From positions 62,001-126,000 of the forward strand of contig CALUUN010000002.1 in assembly GCA_944323995.1 (NCBI GenBank): 64,000 nt of DNA, written 5' to 3'. The position numbers and the translations under genes were made by a program. Of this stretch, positions 8,288-16,648 are shown one piece after another. Every line of letters begins with the position of its first letter. Position 1 is the first letter of the stretch. The notes beneath the pieces are model-generated. The model had not been told where the DNA came from, did not search any database, and saw only the letters and a list, made by a program, of their open reading frames with translations. This DNA is from Candidatus Gastranaerophilales bacterium (GTDB taxonomy: Bacteria; Cyanobacteriota; Vampirovibrionia; Gastranaerophilales; Gastranaerophilaceae).

Positions 8288-9042
8288 TGGACGACATAAT
8301 TTTCGGCAAAAATTCGGTTCTGGAAGCGCTGACAGCTGCTGACAGAGAGATAAACAAAATTATAATCTCAAACAATATCCACAGTGATGCAAAGTTAAAC
8401 AAGATAAAAGAGCTTGCAAAATCTAAGGGTATAGTGTATCAATTTGCCGCAAAGGAAAAATTTCAGCCCTATGCCGAATACAATCATCAGGGTGTAATTG
8501 CGCAGATTTCACCGGTAAAATACATTGAACTTGAAGATTTTCTGGAAAAACCGCACGAAAACGATACGGTTGTAATTCTTGACGGAGTTGAAGATCCGCA
8601 CAATTTAGGCGCCGTAATAAGAACCTGTGTGTGTGCGGGAGTCAGCGCAATCATAATCCCTTCAAGGAGAAGTGTACAGGTAAATTCAGTTGTGGAAAAA
8701 ACAAGTGCCGGCGCAATAAATCACATACCCATAATAAAAGTCAATAGTCCGGTTAACGCTGTACAAAAACTAAAAAATAACGACTGGTGGATAATTGCAA
8801 CAGATGCGTCCGCGAAAGATAATTATTACGACATAGATTATTGCGGCATGAATTGCGCAATAATTATGGGCGCGGAACACGCGGGGGTTTCCAGATCACT
8901 TTTAAAACTGTCTGATTATATCGTAAAAATTCCCATGATGAATAATTTTAATTCCCTGAATGTTTCAAATGCCCTGAGTGCGATTATATTTGAAACAGTG
9001 CGGCAAAAGTTAAACAAATTTAACAAAAAAGCTGAAATTTAA
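8287..9042 (+). CDS. rlmB: 23S rRNA 2'-O-ribose methyltransferase RlmB/TrmH family
   Basis: 251 residues: an N-terminal substrate-binding domain starting IIFGKNSVLEAL, then a SPOUT methyltransferase domain. The three SpoU motifs are present: VILDGVEDPHNLGAVIRT, the IIMGAEHAGVS block, and VKIPMMNNFNSLNVSNALS. The family forms a trefoil-knotted AdoMet site and methylates a ribose in 23S rRNA (G2251 in E. coli) or tRNA; the N-terminal domain favours RlmB over TrmH. It overlaps nadA by one base, so the two are co-translated, and sigA follows 34 nt later. Confidence 0.93.
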   Translation: MDDIIFGKNSVLEALTAADREINKIIISNNIHSDAKLNKIKELAKSKGIVYQFAAKEKFQPYAEYNHQGVIAQISPVKYIELEDFLEKPHENDTVVILDGVEDPHNLGAVIRTCVCAGVSAIIIPSRRSVQVNSVVEKTSAGAINHIPIIKVNSPVNAVQKLKNNDWWIIATDASAKDNYYDIDYCGMNCAIIMGAEHAGVSRSLLKLSDYIVKIPMMNNFNSLNVSNALSAIIFETVRQKLNKFNKKAEI

Positions 9043-9076
9043 AATCTGTTGTAATATTAAATTACGGAGCAAAACA

Positions 9077-10078
9077 ATGAAGAAAGAGTTTGAAAAATTC
9101 GGAATACTCACAGACGAGATTTCGGACGATAATATAGATTTTCACCAGCTTCAATCGGAAGACGACGAGGACAACGTTCTTGAATCGGTTGAAGATCCGA
9201 AAGTTCAGGAAAGTTTATCAACTGTTAACGCGGATGACAGCGTGCGGATTTATCTTCAACAAATCGGCAAAATTCCGCTTTTATCCAGCGAACAGGAACT
9301 TGAACTTGCAAAAAAAATTCGTGATGAGCACGACGATTTTTCAAAAGATTTGCTGGTAAATGCAAATTTACGTCTTGTCGTAAGCATTGCAAAAAAATAT
9401 ATCGGCCGCGGACTTTCTTTTTTGGATTTGATACAGGAAGGCAACATGGGGCTGATGAAAGCTGCCGGACGATTTGATTACACAAAGGGTTACAAATTTT
9501 CAACCTATGCAACCTGGTGGATTCAGCAGTCTATAACCCGCGCTATTGCGGATAAAGCAAGAATAATAAGACTTCCCATCCACATGATAGAATCTCTGGG
9601 AAAAATCCGCCGCGCAACGCTTGATTTGACAACGGAATTGGGACACACTCCGACAAAACAGGAGATAGCTTACCGCCTCGGGGTTCCGGTCAGTAAACTG
9701 ACCTCAATTGTAAAAGCCGCACAGTCAACAATCAGCATGGATACACCCGCAAGCTCTGATGAAGATGCCACGAAACTTTCGGACTTTATAGTTGATGAAA
9801 GCACAATCACACCTGACAGCAGAGTTTCGCAGGAAAACCTTCTTGAAGATATCAGAAGGATTTTGAACCAGCTAAGCCAGAAGGAACGCGACGTTTTGAT
9901 TTTGCGCTACGGACTTGACAATAACGGCGCAAAAAAAACTCTCGATGAAATCGGCTCGCAATACGGTGTTTCCAGAGAACGTATCAGACAGATTGAAAAC
10001 CGTGCAATTGCAAAACTCAAAAAACTCTGCAAAAATAAAAAACTCACTGTCGGGTTAAAAAATTATTTTGGCGAATAG
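9077..10078 (+). CDS. sigA: primary RNA polymerase sigma factor (RpoD/SigA)
   Basis: 333 residues with an acidic N-terminus and all conserved sigma-70 regions: 1.2 (DSVRIYLQQIGKIPLL), 2.1-2.4 (DLIQEGNMGLMKAAGRFDY, then YATWWIQQSITRAI, which melts and reads the -10 element), region 3 (HTPTKQEIAYRLGV) and region 4 with its helix-turn-helix (YGVSRERIRQIENRAIAKL). The intact 2.4 and 3.0 regions agree with the extended -10 promoters seen across the window. It probably follows nadA-rlmB in one transcript. ACGGAG precedes the ATG. Its last 16 nt overlap the convergent small gene at 10063-10317. Confidence 0.96.
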   Translation: MKKEFEKFGILTDEISDDNIDFHQLQSEDDEDNVLESVEDPKVQESLSTVNADDSVRIYLQQIGKIPLLSSEQELELAKKIRDEHDDFSKDLLVNANLRLVVSIAKKYIGRGLSFLDLIQEGNMGLMKAAGRFDYTKGYKFSTYATWWIQQSITRAIADKARIIRLPIHMIESLGKIRRATLDLTTELGHTPTKQEIAYRLGVPVSKLTSIVKAAQSTISMDTPASSDEDATKLSDFIVDESTITPDSRVSQENLLEDIRRILNQLSQKERDVLILRYGLDNNGAKKTLDEIGSQYGVSRERIRQIENRAIAKLKKLCKNKKLTVGLKNYFGE

Positions 10079-10317
10079 TGTGAATTAAGCATTTTGAACA
10101 AGTTTTCATAATCTTTTTCAAACATTTGAAACTGCTCAATGAAAATTTGTAAAACATTAACCGTCGTATCATAACCTGTCTGATTATTAATTAAATAAAA
10201 ATTCATAACCTCAAGCAAATCTTTAAGTCTTAACATTTGAAGGTCGAGATTATATAAATTAAGACTTAATTTATTTATATCTATTTCATTTTTCAATATT
10301 TTATTTATGTTATCCAT
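10063..10317 (-). CDS. hypothetical protein, 84 residues
   Basis: A small, Leu/Asn-rich helical protein with no recognisable domain (MDNINKILKNEIDINKL...). Hydrophobic residues recur in a heptad-like pattern, suggesting a short coiled coil or helical bundle. It overlaps the 3' end of sigA by 16 nt on the opposite strand and is divergent from the HTH gene at 10373. Real because of its length, ATG start and a typical AT-rich divergent upstream region, but with no homology evidence. Confidence 0.55.
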   Translation of the reverse strand: MDNINKILKNEIDINKLSLNLYNLDLQMLRLKDLLEVMNFYLINNQTGYDTTVNVLQIFIEQFQMFEKDYENLFKMLNSHYSPK

Positions 10318-10360
10318 AATTTATATACATTTTACTATAAACTATATTTATTTTGCAATA

Positions 10361-10366
10361 TATAAT
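10361..10366 (+). promoter_or_regulatory. -10 box, leaderless start of XRE gene
   Basis: TATAAT ends 6 nt before the ATG at 10373, so the transcript should start at or within a base of the start codon. No -35 hexamer is convincing. Confidence 0.5.
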
Positions 10367-10372
10367 ATTTGA

Positions 10373-10597
10373 ATGGACGAAAAATTGTTGAAAGACACAT
10401 TAGCAAAAAATCTAAAAATTCTGCGTGCAAAAAACGATTATTCTCAAGAGCAACTTGCAGAACTTGCTGACATTTCACAACAACAAATAAGTTTTCTTGA
10501 AAATGGCAAGATGAACCCAAAACTTACAATGCTGGTACAAATAGCGGAAGTTTTCGGGATTACGGTAAATGACCTGATTTATGAAAGTAAATATTAA
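10373..10597 (+). CDS. XRE-family HTH transcriptional regulator
   Basis: 74 residues, essentially one Cro/C1-type helix-turn-helix domain: NLKILRAKNDYSQEQLAELA, then ISQQQISFLENGKMNPKL, then LVQIAEVFGITVNDL. The recognition helix is around SQQQISFLENG. Such stand-alone domains usually repress their own or a neighbouring promoter. The neighbour across the divergent intergenic gap is the 84-residue unknown gene. It ends directly in a strong bidirectional terminator. Confidence 0.9.
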   Translation: MDEKLLKDTLAKNLKILRAKNDYSQEQLAELADISQQQISFLENGKMNPKLTMLVQIAEVFGITVNDLIYESKY

Positions 10598-10626
10598 AAA
10601 AGACCTTCAAAATGAAGGTCTTTTTT
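10596..10626. terminator. bidirectional intrinsic terminator
   Basis: A perfect hairpin AAAAAAGACCTTC / GAAGGTCTTTTTT with a short AT loop. T-runs on both strands make it work for the XRE gene (plus) and rpsA (minus), which converge here. Confidence 0.9.
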
Positions 10627-10641
10627 ATTTTCAGCTTTAAC

Positions 10642-11715
10642 TTATGCTTCTTTGTTAATATCTTTTATGCTCAAAGCAATTCTGTGTTCTTGCGGGGTGA
10701 ATTTCTTAATAAGAACTTCAACGCTGTCGCCGACTTTGAATTGATTGAACGGATTAACATTTTCTTCTGCCATTTCAGAAACCGGAAGCAATGCTTCAAC
10801 TCCGGGGAAAATATTTATAAAAGCGCCGAATCCGGTAACTTTATTTACGGTTCCGGGGATAATCTGGCCTTCTTCAAACTGGCCTTCAATCTGCTGCCAC
10901 GGATCTTCGCCCATTCTCTTTAATGACAGAGAAATTCTCTTTAATTCGCTGTCGATTTTAATAATTTTAACTTCAATGGTTTCACCGAGAGAAATTACAT
11001 CTGACGGATGTTTGATTCTTGACCATGAAATTTCCGAAATCGGAAGCAATCCGTCAATACCGTTGATGTCAACAAATGCGCCGAAATCAGCAATTCTTAC
11101 AACTTCGCCTTTAACAACCTGACCTTCTTCAAGTGTTGAAAGAATGTTATCAACAACCTGATCGCGCTGTTCTGCCATTGCCTGACGCTGTGAAAGAATT
11201 AATTTGTTTTTCTTAGGATCAGCTTCAAGAACTTTAACTTCGATTTTCTGGTCAACAAGACCGTCAAACGGTGTGCCGGTTCTCAATTGAGATGAAGGAA
11301 TAAATCCTTTCAAATCAGCCACGTCAACAAGAACGCCGCCTTTGACAATGGAAACAACTTTCGCAAGAATTGTATCGCCCTGAATTTTTGCGTCATTTAA
11401 TTGTGCCCAGGCTTGAGCGTTAGCAAGACGTTTGAGCGACAAAACCATTCCGTCTTCGTCGTTTTCTTCTTTCAAAACATAAAATTCTTTTTCGTCGCCG
11501 ATTTCAAGAGTTTCTGCGCCTTCGCCGGACGGAATTTCTTTATTCGGCAAAAATGCTTCTGTTTTTGCTCCGCGGATACTGATTAAATATCCGTCCTGTT
11601 CTTTTTTCGCAACCGTACCTTCTACGATATCGGCTACAGAATAAGTTTTTGAAAAACTTTCTTCAAGAAGTCTTTCAAATTCATCCATAGATGTTTTTTC
11701 TAATGTTGCTGTCAT
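10642..11715 (-). CDS. rpsA: 30S ribosomal protein S1
   Basis: 357 residues with four S1 (OB-fold) RNA-binding repeats, starting near VEGTVAKKEQDGYLI, AKVVSIVKGGVLVDV, GEVVRIADFGAFVDI and GTVNKVTGFGAFINI. S1 holds mRNA on the 30S subunit. Four repeats is fewer than the six of E. coli and similar to the shorter forms in Cyanobacteria and Firmicutes. The ATG at 11715 (MTATLEKTS) is chosen because AGGAG sits 9 nt upstream; a longer in-frame start at 11745 would run into ispH. It lies 4 nt after ispH on the same strand, a pairing also known as ispH-rpsA fusions in some anaerobes. Confidence 0.95.
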   Translation of the reverse strand: MTATLEKTSMDEFERLLEESFSKTYSVADIVEGTVAKKEQDGYLISIRGAKTEAFLPNKEIPSGEGAETLEIGDEKEFYVLKEENDEDGMVLSLKRLANAQAWAQLNDAKIQGDTILAKVVSIVKGGVLVDVADLKGFIPSSQLRTGTPFDGLVDQKIEVKVLEADPKKNKLILSQRQAMAEQRDQVVDNILSTLEEGQVVKGEVVRIADFGAFVDINGIDGLLPISEISWSRIKHPSDVISLGETIEVKIIKIDSELKRISLSLKRMGEDPWQQIEGQFEEGQIIPGTVNKVTGFGAFINIFPGVEALLPVSEMAEENVNPFNQFKVGDSVEVLIKKFTPQEHRIALSIKDINKEA

Positions 11716-11719
11716 TTTT

Positions 11720-12640
11720 TTATTCTCCTTTTCTAATTTTTTCAATGACTTTTTCTATAACTTCCTGCGGAGTTGAGGCTCCCGCAGTAATTGAAATTTT
11801 TTGCGCGTTTTTGATTAAAGCAATATAATTTTGCAATTCTTCATCATTTTCAATATGAATTGTTTTTGTAATATCTTTCAAAATTTCAGCCAGATGGGTT
11901 GTGTTGGCGCTTTTTTTGGAGCCTACAACAATCATAAGGTCACTATTTTGTGCGAGTTCTCTGGCTTCGGTCTGGCGCATTGAAGTGCTTGCGCAGATTG
12001 TGTTTGCAACATGCAGCTCTTTTGCAATAGCCGTCAAATATTCCACAATCGGCGTCAGGGTTGTAATTCTCTGCGTTGTTTGAACAACTACACCTATTTT
12101 TTTGTGAGATTTCAAATCCGCCTCAAGCGGTTTTAATTTTTCAACCGAACTTGCTACAACAACTTTGTCGGTATAAAGTTCCGCATTTGCCTTGATTGCT
12201 ATAACTTCAGGGTGCTCGGATTTGCCGACAATAACCACATAATAGCCGTCATTTGCCAATTCAACGGCTTTTTGCTGAACTTTTTTGACGTCGGGACAGG
12301 TCAAATCAACGGGTTCAAAACCGGCCTGCTTAATCTTTTCGATAACCTGCGGGCTCTCGCCGTGACTTCTTATAACACAAATACCTTCGCCTTTTTCAGG
12401 AATACTGTTAAGCGTTTTTATCCCTAAATTTTCCAATTCGTGAATAACCTGAGTGTTATGAATAAGTTCACCCAGCACAAAAACATTTTTATCAGGGTTT
12501 TCGGCTTTTAATTTTTTAGCGGTTTCAACGGCTCTTTTTACACCGTAGCAAAATCCCGCATGTTTTGCTAGAACTATATCTTTCGGCAATTTAAAATTGT
12601 CTTCTTTCTTATGGACTCGCGGCGAACCGCTGTAAGACAA
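11720..12640 (-). CDS. ispH: 4-hydroxy-3-methylbut-2-enyl diphosphate reductase
   Basis: Last enzyme of the MEP isoprenoid pathway; makes IPP and DMAPP from HMBPP with a [4Fe-4S] cluster. The three cluster Cys are Cys31 (HAGFCYGVKRAV), Cys115 (VDLTCPDVKK) and Cys216 (NTICASTSM). The substrate motifs IRSHGE and the TTQRIT loop are present. The start is uncertain: a stop codon directly precedes the TTG at 12640, which has no clear ribosome site. Another TTG at 12589 follows a GA-rich stretch and would give a more typical family length. The gene lies 24 nt after the 840-residue unknown and 4 nt before rpsA. Confidence 0.94.
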   Translation of the reverse strand: MSYSGSPRVHKKEDNFKLPKDIVLAKHAGFCYGVKRAVETAKKLKAENPDKNVFVLGELIHNTQVIHELENLGIKTLNSIPEKGEGICVIRSHGESPQVIEKIKQAGFEPVDLTCPDVKKVQQKAVELANDGYYVVIVGKSEHPEVIAIKANAELYTDKVVVASSVEKLKPLEADLKSHKKIGVVVQTTQRITTLTPIVEYLTAIAKELHVANTICASTSMRQTEARELAQNSDLMIVVGSKKSANTTHLAEILKDITKTIHIENDEELQNYIALIKNAQKISITAGASTPQEVIEKVIEKIRKGE

Positions 12641-12664
12641 TTAAATTACAAACAGGTTAAAAAA

Positions 12665-15187
12665 TCAAGCCTTGAATCTGAGCGGTTTTTCTTCCGTTGG
12701 TTTTTCATCAAGGTTAAGCGCTTTTTTTGCATGTTCTTGAGAAATTTTTGTAAATTGTGCCGGATTATTTATGATAAATTCATTAAGCTGTTGTTTAACT
12801 CTGCTGCTTGAGCTTTTCATTCTTCTGATTGCATTGTCTGCCGTAATTGAACTGCAGCTAGTAATAATTTCGATACCTCTGCCGTTATCAACAAATGTCG
12901 GAATATATTCGGGGAAATCCTCGCATACAGTAACCGGAAGTTTGCTGAACACCTGCGCAGGCAGAGATTTTAACAACTCGCTCTGCTCTTTGTGAGTAAG
13001 GCTTTTGAAGTATTTCACCGCTTCATCACGTGTCATTACACCGTCGTGCGATTCAACCTCCCGATAAACCGCTTTTGCCGGTTCTGAAAGCTGTTCATAG
13101 CTGATAATATTTATATTATCGTTTAAATTGTTTGAAATTGTATTTGTCTGATAAGAATTATCGTATTGCGAAGTTTCCTGAGTATTTAAACGCGCGGATG
13201 AATTTGTGTTATCAACAGGCGGCTCTGTTCTGATGGCATTTGTCAAATTCTCTTTGCCGAGTGATTTGGTGTAATCGCTTGCCCAATCTCTGACGCTTTC
13301 GTCCAACCTGTAAATGTTATTTGCGGCGTGTTCCTGTACTTCATCAAATTTTGATGTCATTATTGTTTCAAAGGCATGGCTTTGATTTTCTACGGCCAAA
13401 TCGCCGATTATATCGTTTAATTCTTTCTGAGCAGCTATTGCATCACTTTCATTTTCAAAAGTATCAGTATAAGCCATATTGCTGTCAAATTCCGACGTCT
13501 GGAGTTCAGACGCTAATTGCGGGGTCATTTGGGTTAAATATTTAAATACATGTCTTGAGTCTTTTATACTCCTTAATCCGTCACCCACAACCTTGGTATA
13601 GCGTGAATCTTCATATAACGCATTGAAATTCTTTCCCGGCTCATAACCGTGATGTATCATTGCACCCTGCATGCCGGCCATTCTTTGAGCATACTGCAAA
13701 TCTTCCGCATCAGGATTTTTCTTACCTTTCATACGGGCTGCATGCTCTTCAATATTAGCCGCAATTACAGCACACGCTTCATCAGAAAGTTCGCCGTTTT
13801 TGGCAGCAAGAATAGTTTTATCATCAAATCCTAAATCAATAGTGAAATCCAAAAAATTGTCCAGTTGTTCCTGCGCCATTGCTTTAATTTTGGGATCTTC
13901 GGATTGAGTTCTTTCAATTAATCTTTCTTTAACTTTAGCCAGATCTCTGGCTTTTGCCAAAACATTTTCTGAAGGTGAAAGATTCTCATCAAATTTTTCG
14001 GTAAATATTTTTTTGAATAGCTGCCTGTCGTTCCGGCTGTTAAAATTAACATCACGACCGACACGCGTTCTGAACATGTCTGCAGAGTTGTCAGTATTTA
14101 TATTATCATTGCCGGATTCGTGCATGCCGGGTATTTTTATCGGTTTGCGGCTTTTGGTAGAATCCATCGCGGCAAGCTCTGCTAAATTCCCTTGCGGTCG
14201 TATTTCAGACCCTTCCGGCAGCGCGCCTGCAGCAAATGCACCGGAGTTTTTCTCGGCTATATCTTTCGGAGAAACCGGCGTTTCATCAGTTAAAAGCATA
14301 TCAAGACTTGCCATCAAACGTTCTTTTGCTTTATCTTTCTCATATGATTGCTGCTTTTCCGTTATTGCTTTTTCCAGATTTTCCCGTAATTTTTGGTACT
14401 TTTCCGGATCAATGTCTGCGTCCGGATTATCAGGCATATTAGCCAGAACTTCATTCATCTTTTGCAGTTCTTTGTCCTGCAATTCTATTTCAAGACGAAG
14501 TTTTTGCTCATAAGACAATGATGCAAAATCTTCTTTAGTAAATTCGTTCTCAACCACAAGCGCAAAATCGGACATAAATCTTTCTCTTAATTTTTCTTTG
14601 CGCTCATCGTTCATATTGTCCCATCTCTCATCAGAGAAGCCGCGTGTTTCTTTTATACGGTTGTCAACAAGCGCTTTTATCGCTTCTGCGCGGTGTTCTT
14701 CCGGAACATCTTTTAAAAGTTCGGCCAATCCGGATTTTAAATAGGCCACATGGGCCTCATGCGACATGTTTTTCCAATCTTCTTTGTTTACGGTGTCGGG
14801 ACGACGCATCTGAAGTCCTTTGCCTGCATCTGTTTCGGCTTTTACATCAATATCGGGTGATTCTGTCAACAACGGTTCCGGCTTTGCCTGCGTTTGTCCG
14901 TCAGGATTTTTTTCCACATACAATCCCGTAACACCCAGATTGGTTTCATTTCCGGAGGCTTTAATCTGATTTATCTGATTATTTATTTCGTTTTTTTGTT
15001 CGTCAGGAAGCTGCAAATATTGTTCAAGAGTTAATCCTAACAGTTTTAATAACTCTTCATCAACAGCTACCGGAACAATGATTTTGGCGCTTTCGGCGGC
15101 AGAACCTGACGTGACGGCTCCGGCAGACGTTGTCTGCACCTGCTGCACATTCACATTCTGTTTAATTGTATTATCGCTAAAGGCCAT
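12665..15187 (-). CDS. large helical protein of unknown function, 840 residues
   Basis: Not recognised. There is no signal peptide, membrane helix or Cys-rich motif. The first 50 residues are polar and Val/Gln/Ser-rich (MAFSDNTIKQNVNVQQVQ), then come long charged helices rich in Glu, Lys, Asp and Met, and a Ser/Asn-rich linker near residues 680-720. The C-terminal segment (about 720-830) seems a separate small domain (SEPAKAVYREVESHDGVM, then EAVKYFKSLTHKEQSELL). It reads like a cytoplasmic scaffold or a secreted effector, but neither is shown. GAGAGA precedes the ATG. ispH follows 24 nt later. Codon use matches the neighbours, so no sign of recent transfer. Confidence 0.8.
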   Translation of the reverse strand: MAFSDNTIKQNVNVQQVQTTSAGAVTSGSAAESAKIIVPVAVDEELLKLLGLTLEQYLQLPDEQKNEINNQINQIKASGNETNLGVTGLYVEKNPDGQTQAKPEPLLTESPDIDVKAETDAGKGLQMRRPDTVNKEDWKNMSHEAHVAYLKSGLAELLKDVPEEHRAEAIKALVDNRIKETRGFSDERWDNMNDERKEKLRERFMSDFALVVENEFTKEDFASLSYEQKLRLEIELQDKELQKMNEVLANMPDNPDADIDPEKYQKLRENLEKAITEKQQSYEKDKAKERLMASLDMLLTDETPVSPKDIAEKNSGAFAAGALPEGSEIRPQGNLAELAAMDSTKSRKPIKIPGMHESGNDNINTDNSADMFRTRVGRDVNFNSRNDRQLFKKIFTEKFDENLSPSENVLAKARDLAKVKERLIERTQSEDPKIKAMAQEQLDNFLDFTIDLGFDDKTILAAKNGELSDEACAVIAANIEEHAARMKGKKNPDAEDLQYAQRMAGMQGAMIHHGYEPGKNFNALYEDSRYTKVVGDGLRSIKDSRHVFKYLTQMTPQLASELQTSEFDSNMAYTDTFENESDAIAAQKELNDIIGDLAVENQSHAFETIMTSKFDEVQEHAANNIYRLDESVRDWASDYTKSLGKENLTNAIRTEPPVDNTNSSARLNTQETSQYDNSYQTNTISNNLNDNINIISYEQLSEPAKAVYREVESHDGVMTRDEAVKYFKSLTHKEQSELLKSLPAQVFSKLPVTVCEDFPEYIPTFVDNGRGIEIITSCSSITADNAIRRMKSSSSRVKQQLNEFIINNPAQFTKISQEHAKKALNLDEKPTEEKPLRFKA

Positions 15188-15279
15188 TATTTTCTCTCTG
15201 TTTTTAACACTTAAATATATAAAAACATCCCAAAAAGCGCTATTTCAGCATGTTTTCATGTTGTTACATTTGTTTACAA

Positions 15280-16401
15280 TTAATCATCGCCTAAAGCGAA
15301 ATTGACGGTTTTGGTATTAGCAGAAAAGTAACCGGCTTTTTCTAAATTGAATTTAGGTGATTCAAACGCTTCAGCCAGTTCACCAAAAACAAAATCATCC
15401 GTCATAATCAAAGGATCTTGCTCTGCCGCTAATGCAAGCGGATCCGGCTGTAACAAAATACCGTAAATTTTACCGAGTGATACCTTATCGTCAACACCGT
15501 GCAGGTGACCGTCTATAAATGTGAATCCCGTAACAAGAAACTCATTTTCTCCGTCTTTTTGCACAGACATAAGTTCAAAGTTATCCTTGTTGTTATCGGT
15601 ATCATAAAATCTGATTGTATAATTTCCGTAAAGTCCTTCTCCCTGTATAGCTAAATCCCTGAGTTCATTGAGTTGACCTCTCTGTTTAAACTTTGACATA
15701 ACAAGTTCGTTACCTGAATTTGCATTAAAGTTTTTCTTCATAGCGGGAAGGAATGTATTTTGAAGATAATCATCGTCAACAAAAGCCAAATCCCCTTTTT
15801 GTGTTGCAATAATCAAATTGCTATGGGCTTTGCGGACACCTTTGATATTACTTTCGTTTGTGGGCTGAGCAACAACAGCTTCAACAAAGCCTACAACCTG
15901 CGGATCTATAAAGCTGAATCTCTGTTTTTCTCCGTCAAATTCAGTTTCACCGACAACTTCTTTAATACGCAAAGGCCCTTCTTTGCCGCCGTTTCCCGTA
16001 TACAGATAGATTTCTCTATCCACAATGTCTTTAGCCTCAAATTCAAACTGTCCGGCTTTTATCATAATTTTATCATAGCTGTCGGAGCCGCCTTTTGTAT
16101 TCAAAGCCATAACGGTAACATCAGTTCCGTTTGCGGATTTGAAAGAATCACCGTAAATAAGCACCCGACCCTGTGATTGCGGAGCTTCCGCAAGTTCAAT
16201 GGTATTTGCATTGTTTTCCGCTCTCATAATGTCTGCTGCATTTGTTGTTGTCAACGGACTCATTGCAATCATAACCGCCAGAGGAACCGCTTTCATCGGA
16301 CTTGTAACGTTATGATTTTTTGCGGGTTTTTCGCTGCGTTTTCCGAAACTTATATTTGAGTAACCTTTATTTGTAATGCTTGATAATGCTTGAATTGCCA
16401 T
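15280..16401 (-). CDS. hypothetical exported protein, 373 residues
   Basis: Not recognised. The N-terminus (SNISFGKRSEKPAKN) is basic and about 35 residues long, then comes a hydrophobic stretch AVPLAVMIAMSPL ending TTTNAAD that resembles a signal peptide with an Ala-x-Ala-like site. The rest is strand-rich with many Asp/Asn/Gly (FYDTDNNKDNFEL, ITGFTFIDGHLHGVDD type segments), compatible with an extracellular beta domain. The late hydrophobic segment is unusual for a Sec signal. AAGGAG precedes the ATG. It is divergent from the aldolase gene. Confidence 0.75.
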   Translation of the reverse strand: MAIQALSSITNKGYSNISFGKRSEKPAKNHNVTSPMKAVPLAVMIAMSPLTTTNAADIMRAENNANTIELAEAPQSQGRVLIYGDSFKSANGTDVTVMALNTKGGSDSYDKIMIKAGQFEFEAKDIVDREIYLYTGNGGKEGPLRIKEVVGETEFDGEKQRFSFIDPQVVGFVEAVVAQPTNESNIKGVRKAHSNLIIATQKGDLAFVDDDYLQNTFLPAMKKNFNANSGNELVMSKFKQRGQLNELRDLAIQGEGLYGNYTIRFYDTDNNKDNFELMSVQKDGENEFLVTGFTFIDGHLHGVDDKVSLGKIYGILLQPDPLALAAEQDPLIMTDDFVFGELAEAFESPKFNLEKAGYFSANTKTVNFALGDD

Positions 16402-16551
16402 AACAACTCCTTGTTTTTAGTGCTTTCTCAATATAAATCGCCTAAAAACCTTTTTTGCTACCACTATTACTTAATTTTTTAATTCATTAACCTTTTGAGC
16501 CTATTATATCAGTATTTTTAGGGTTTGTAAAGAGTTCTCAATAAAATTAAT

Positions 16552-16580
16552 ATATCTTAACGATATCTTAACAAGATATC
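16552..16580. promoter_or_regulatory. tandem and inverted repeats upstream of aldolase gene
   Basis: ATATCTTAAC occurs at 16552-16561 and again at 16563-16572, an 11-bp period. The second copy is also the left arm of a perfect inverted repeat, GATATCTT-AAC-AAGATATC (16562-16580). Direct CTTAAC half-sites spaced one helical turn apart are typical of OmpR/PhoB-type response regulator sites, and cyanobacterial Pho boxes use TTAA-centred 8-bp repeats with 3-bp gaps. The site lies about 70 bp before fba and about 150 bp before the divergent 373-residue gene. Confidence 0.45.
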
Positions 16581-16648
16581 CTCTTGTAATCCGTAAATGT
16601 TTGTAATACACTTGATGTGTGTAAAATTTTTTAAGAAGGAGAACTCAA

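Noticed and set aside
14013-14513. 166-codon frame on the plus strand inside the 840-residue gene
   Set aside because: It is antisense to a clear long gene with consistent composition; its translation is Ser/Phe-rich without domain and no ribosome site is seen.
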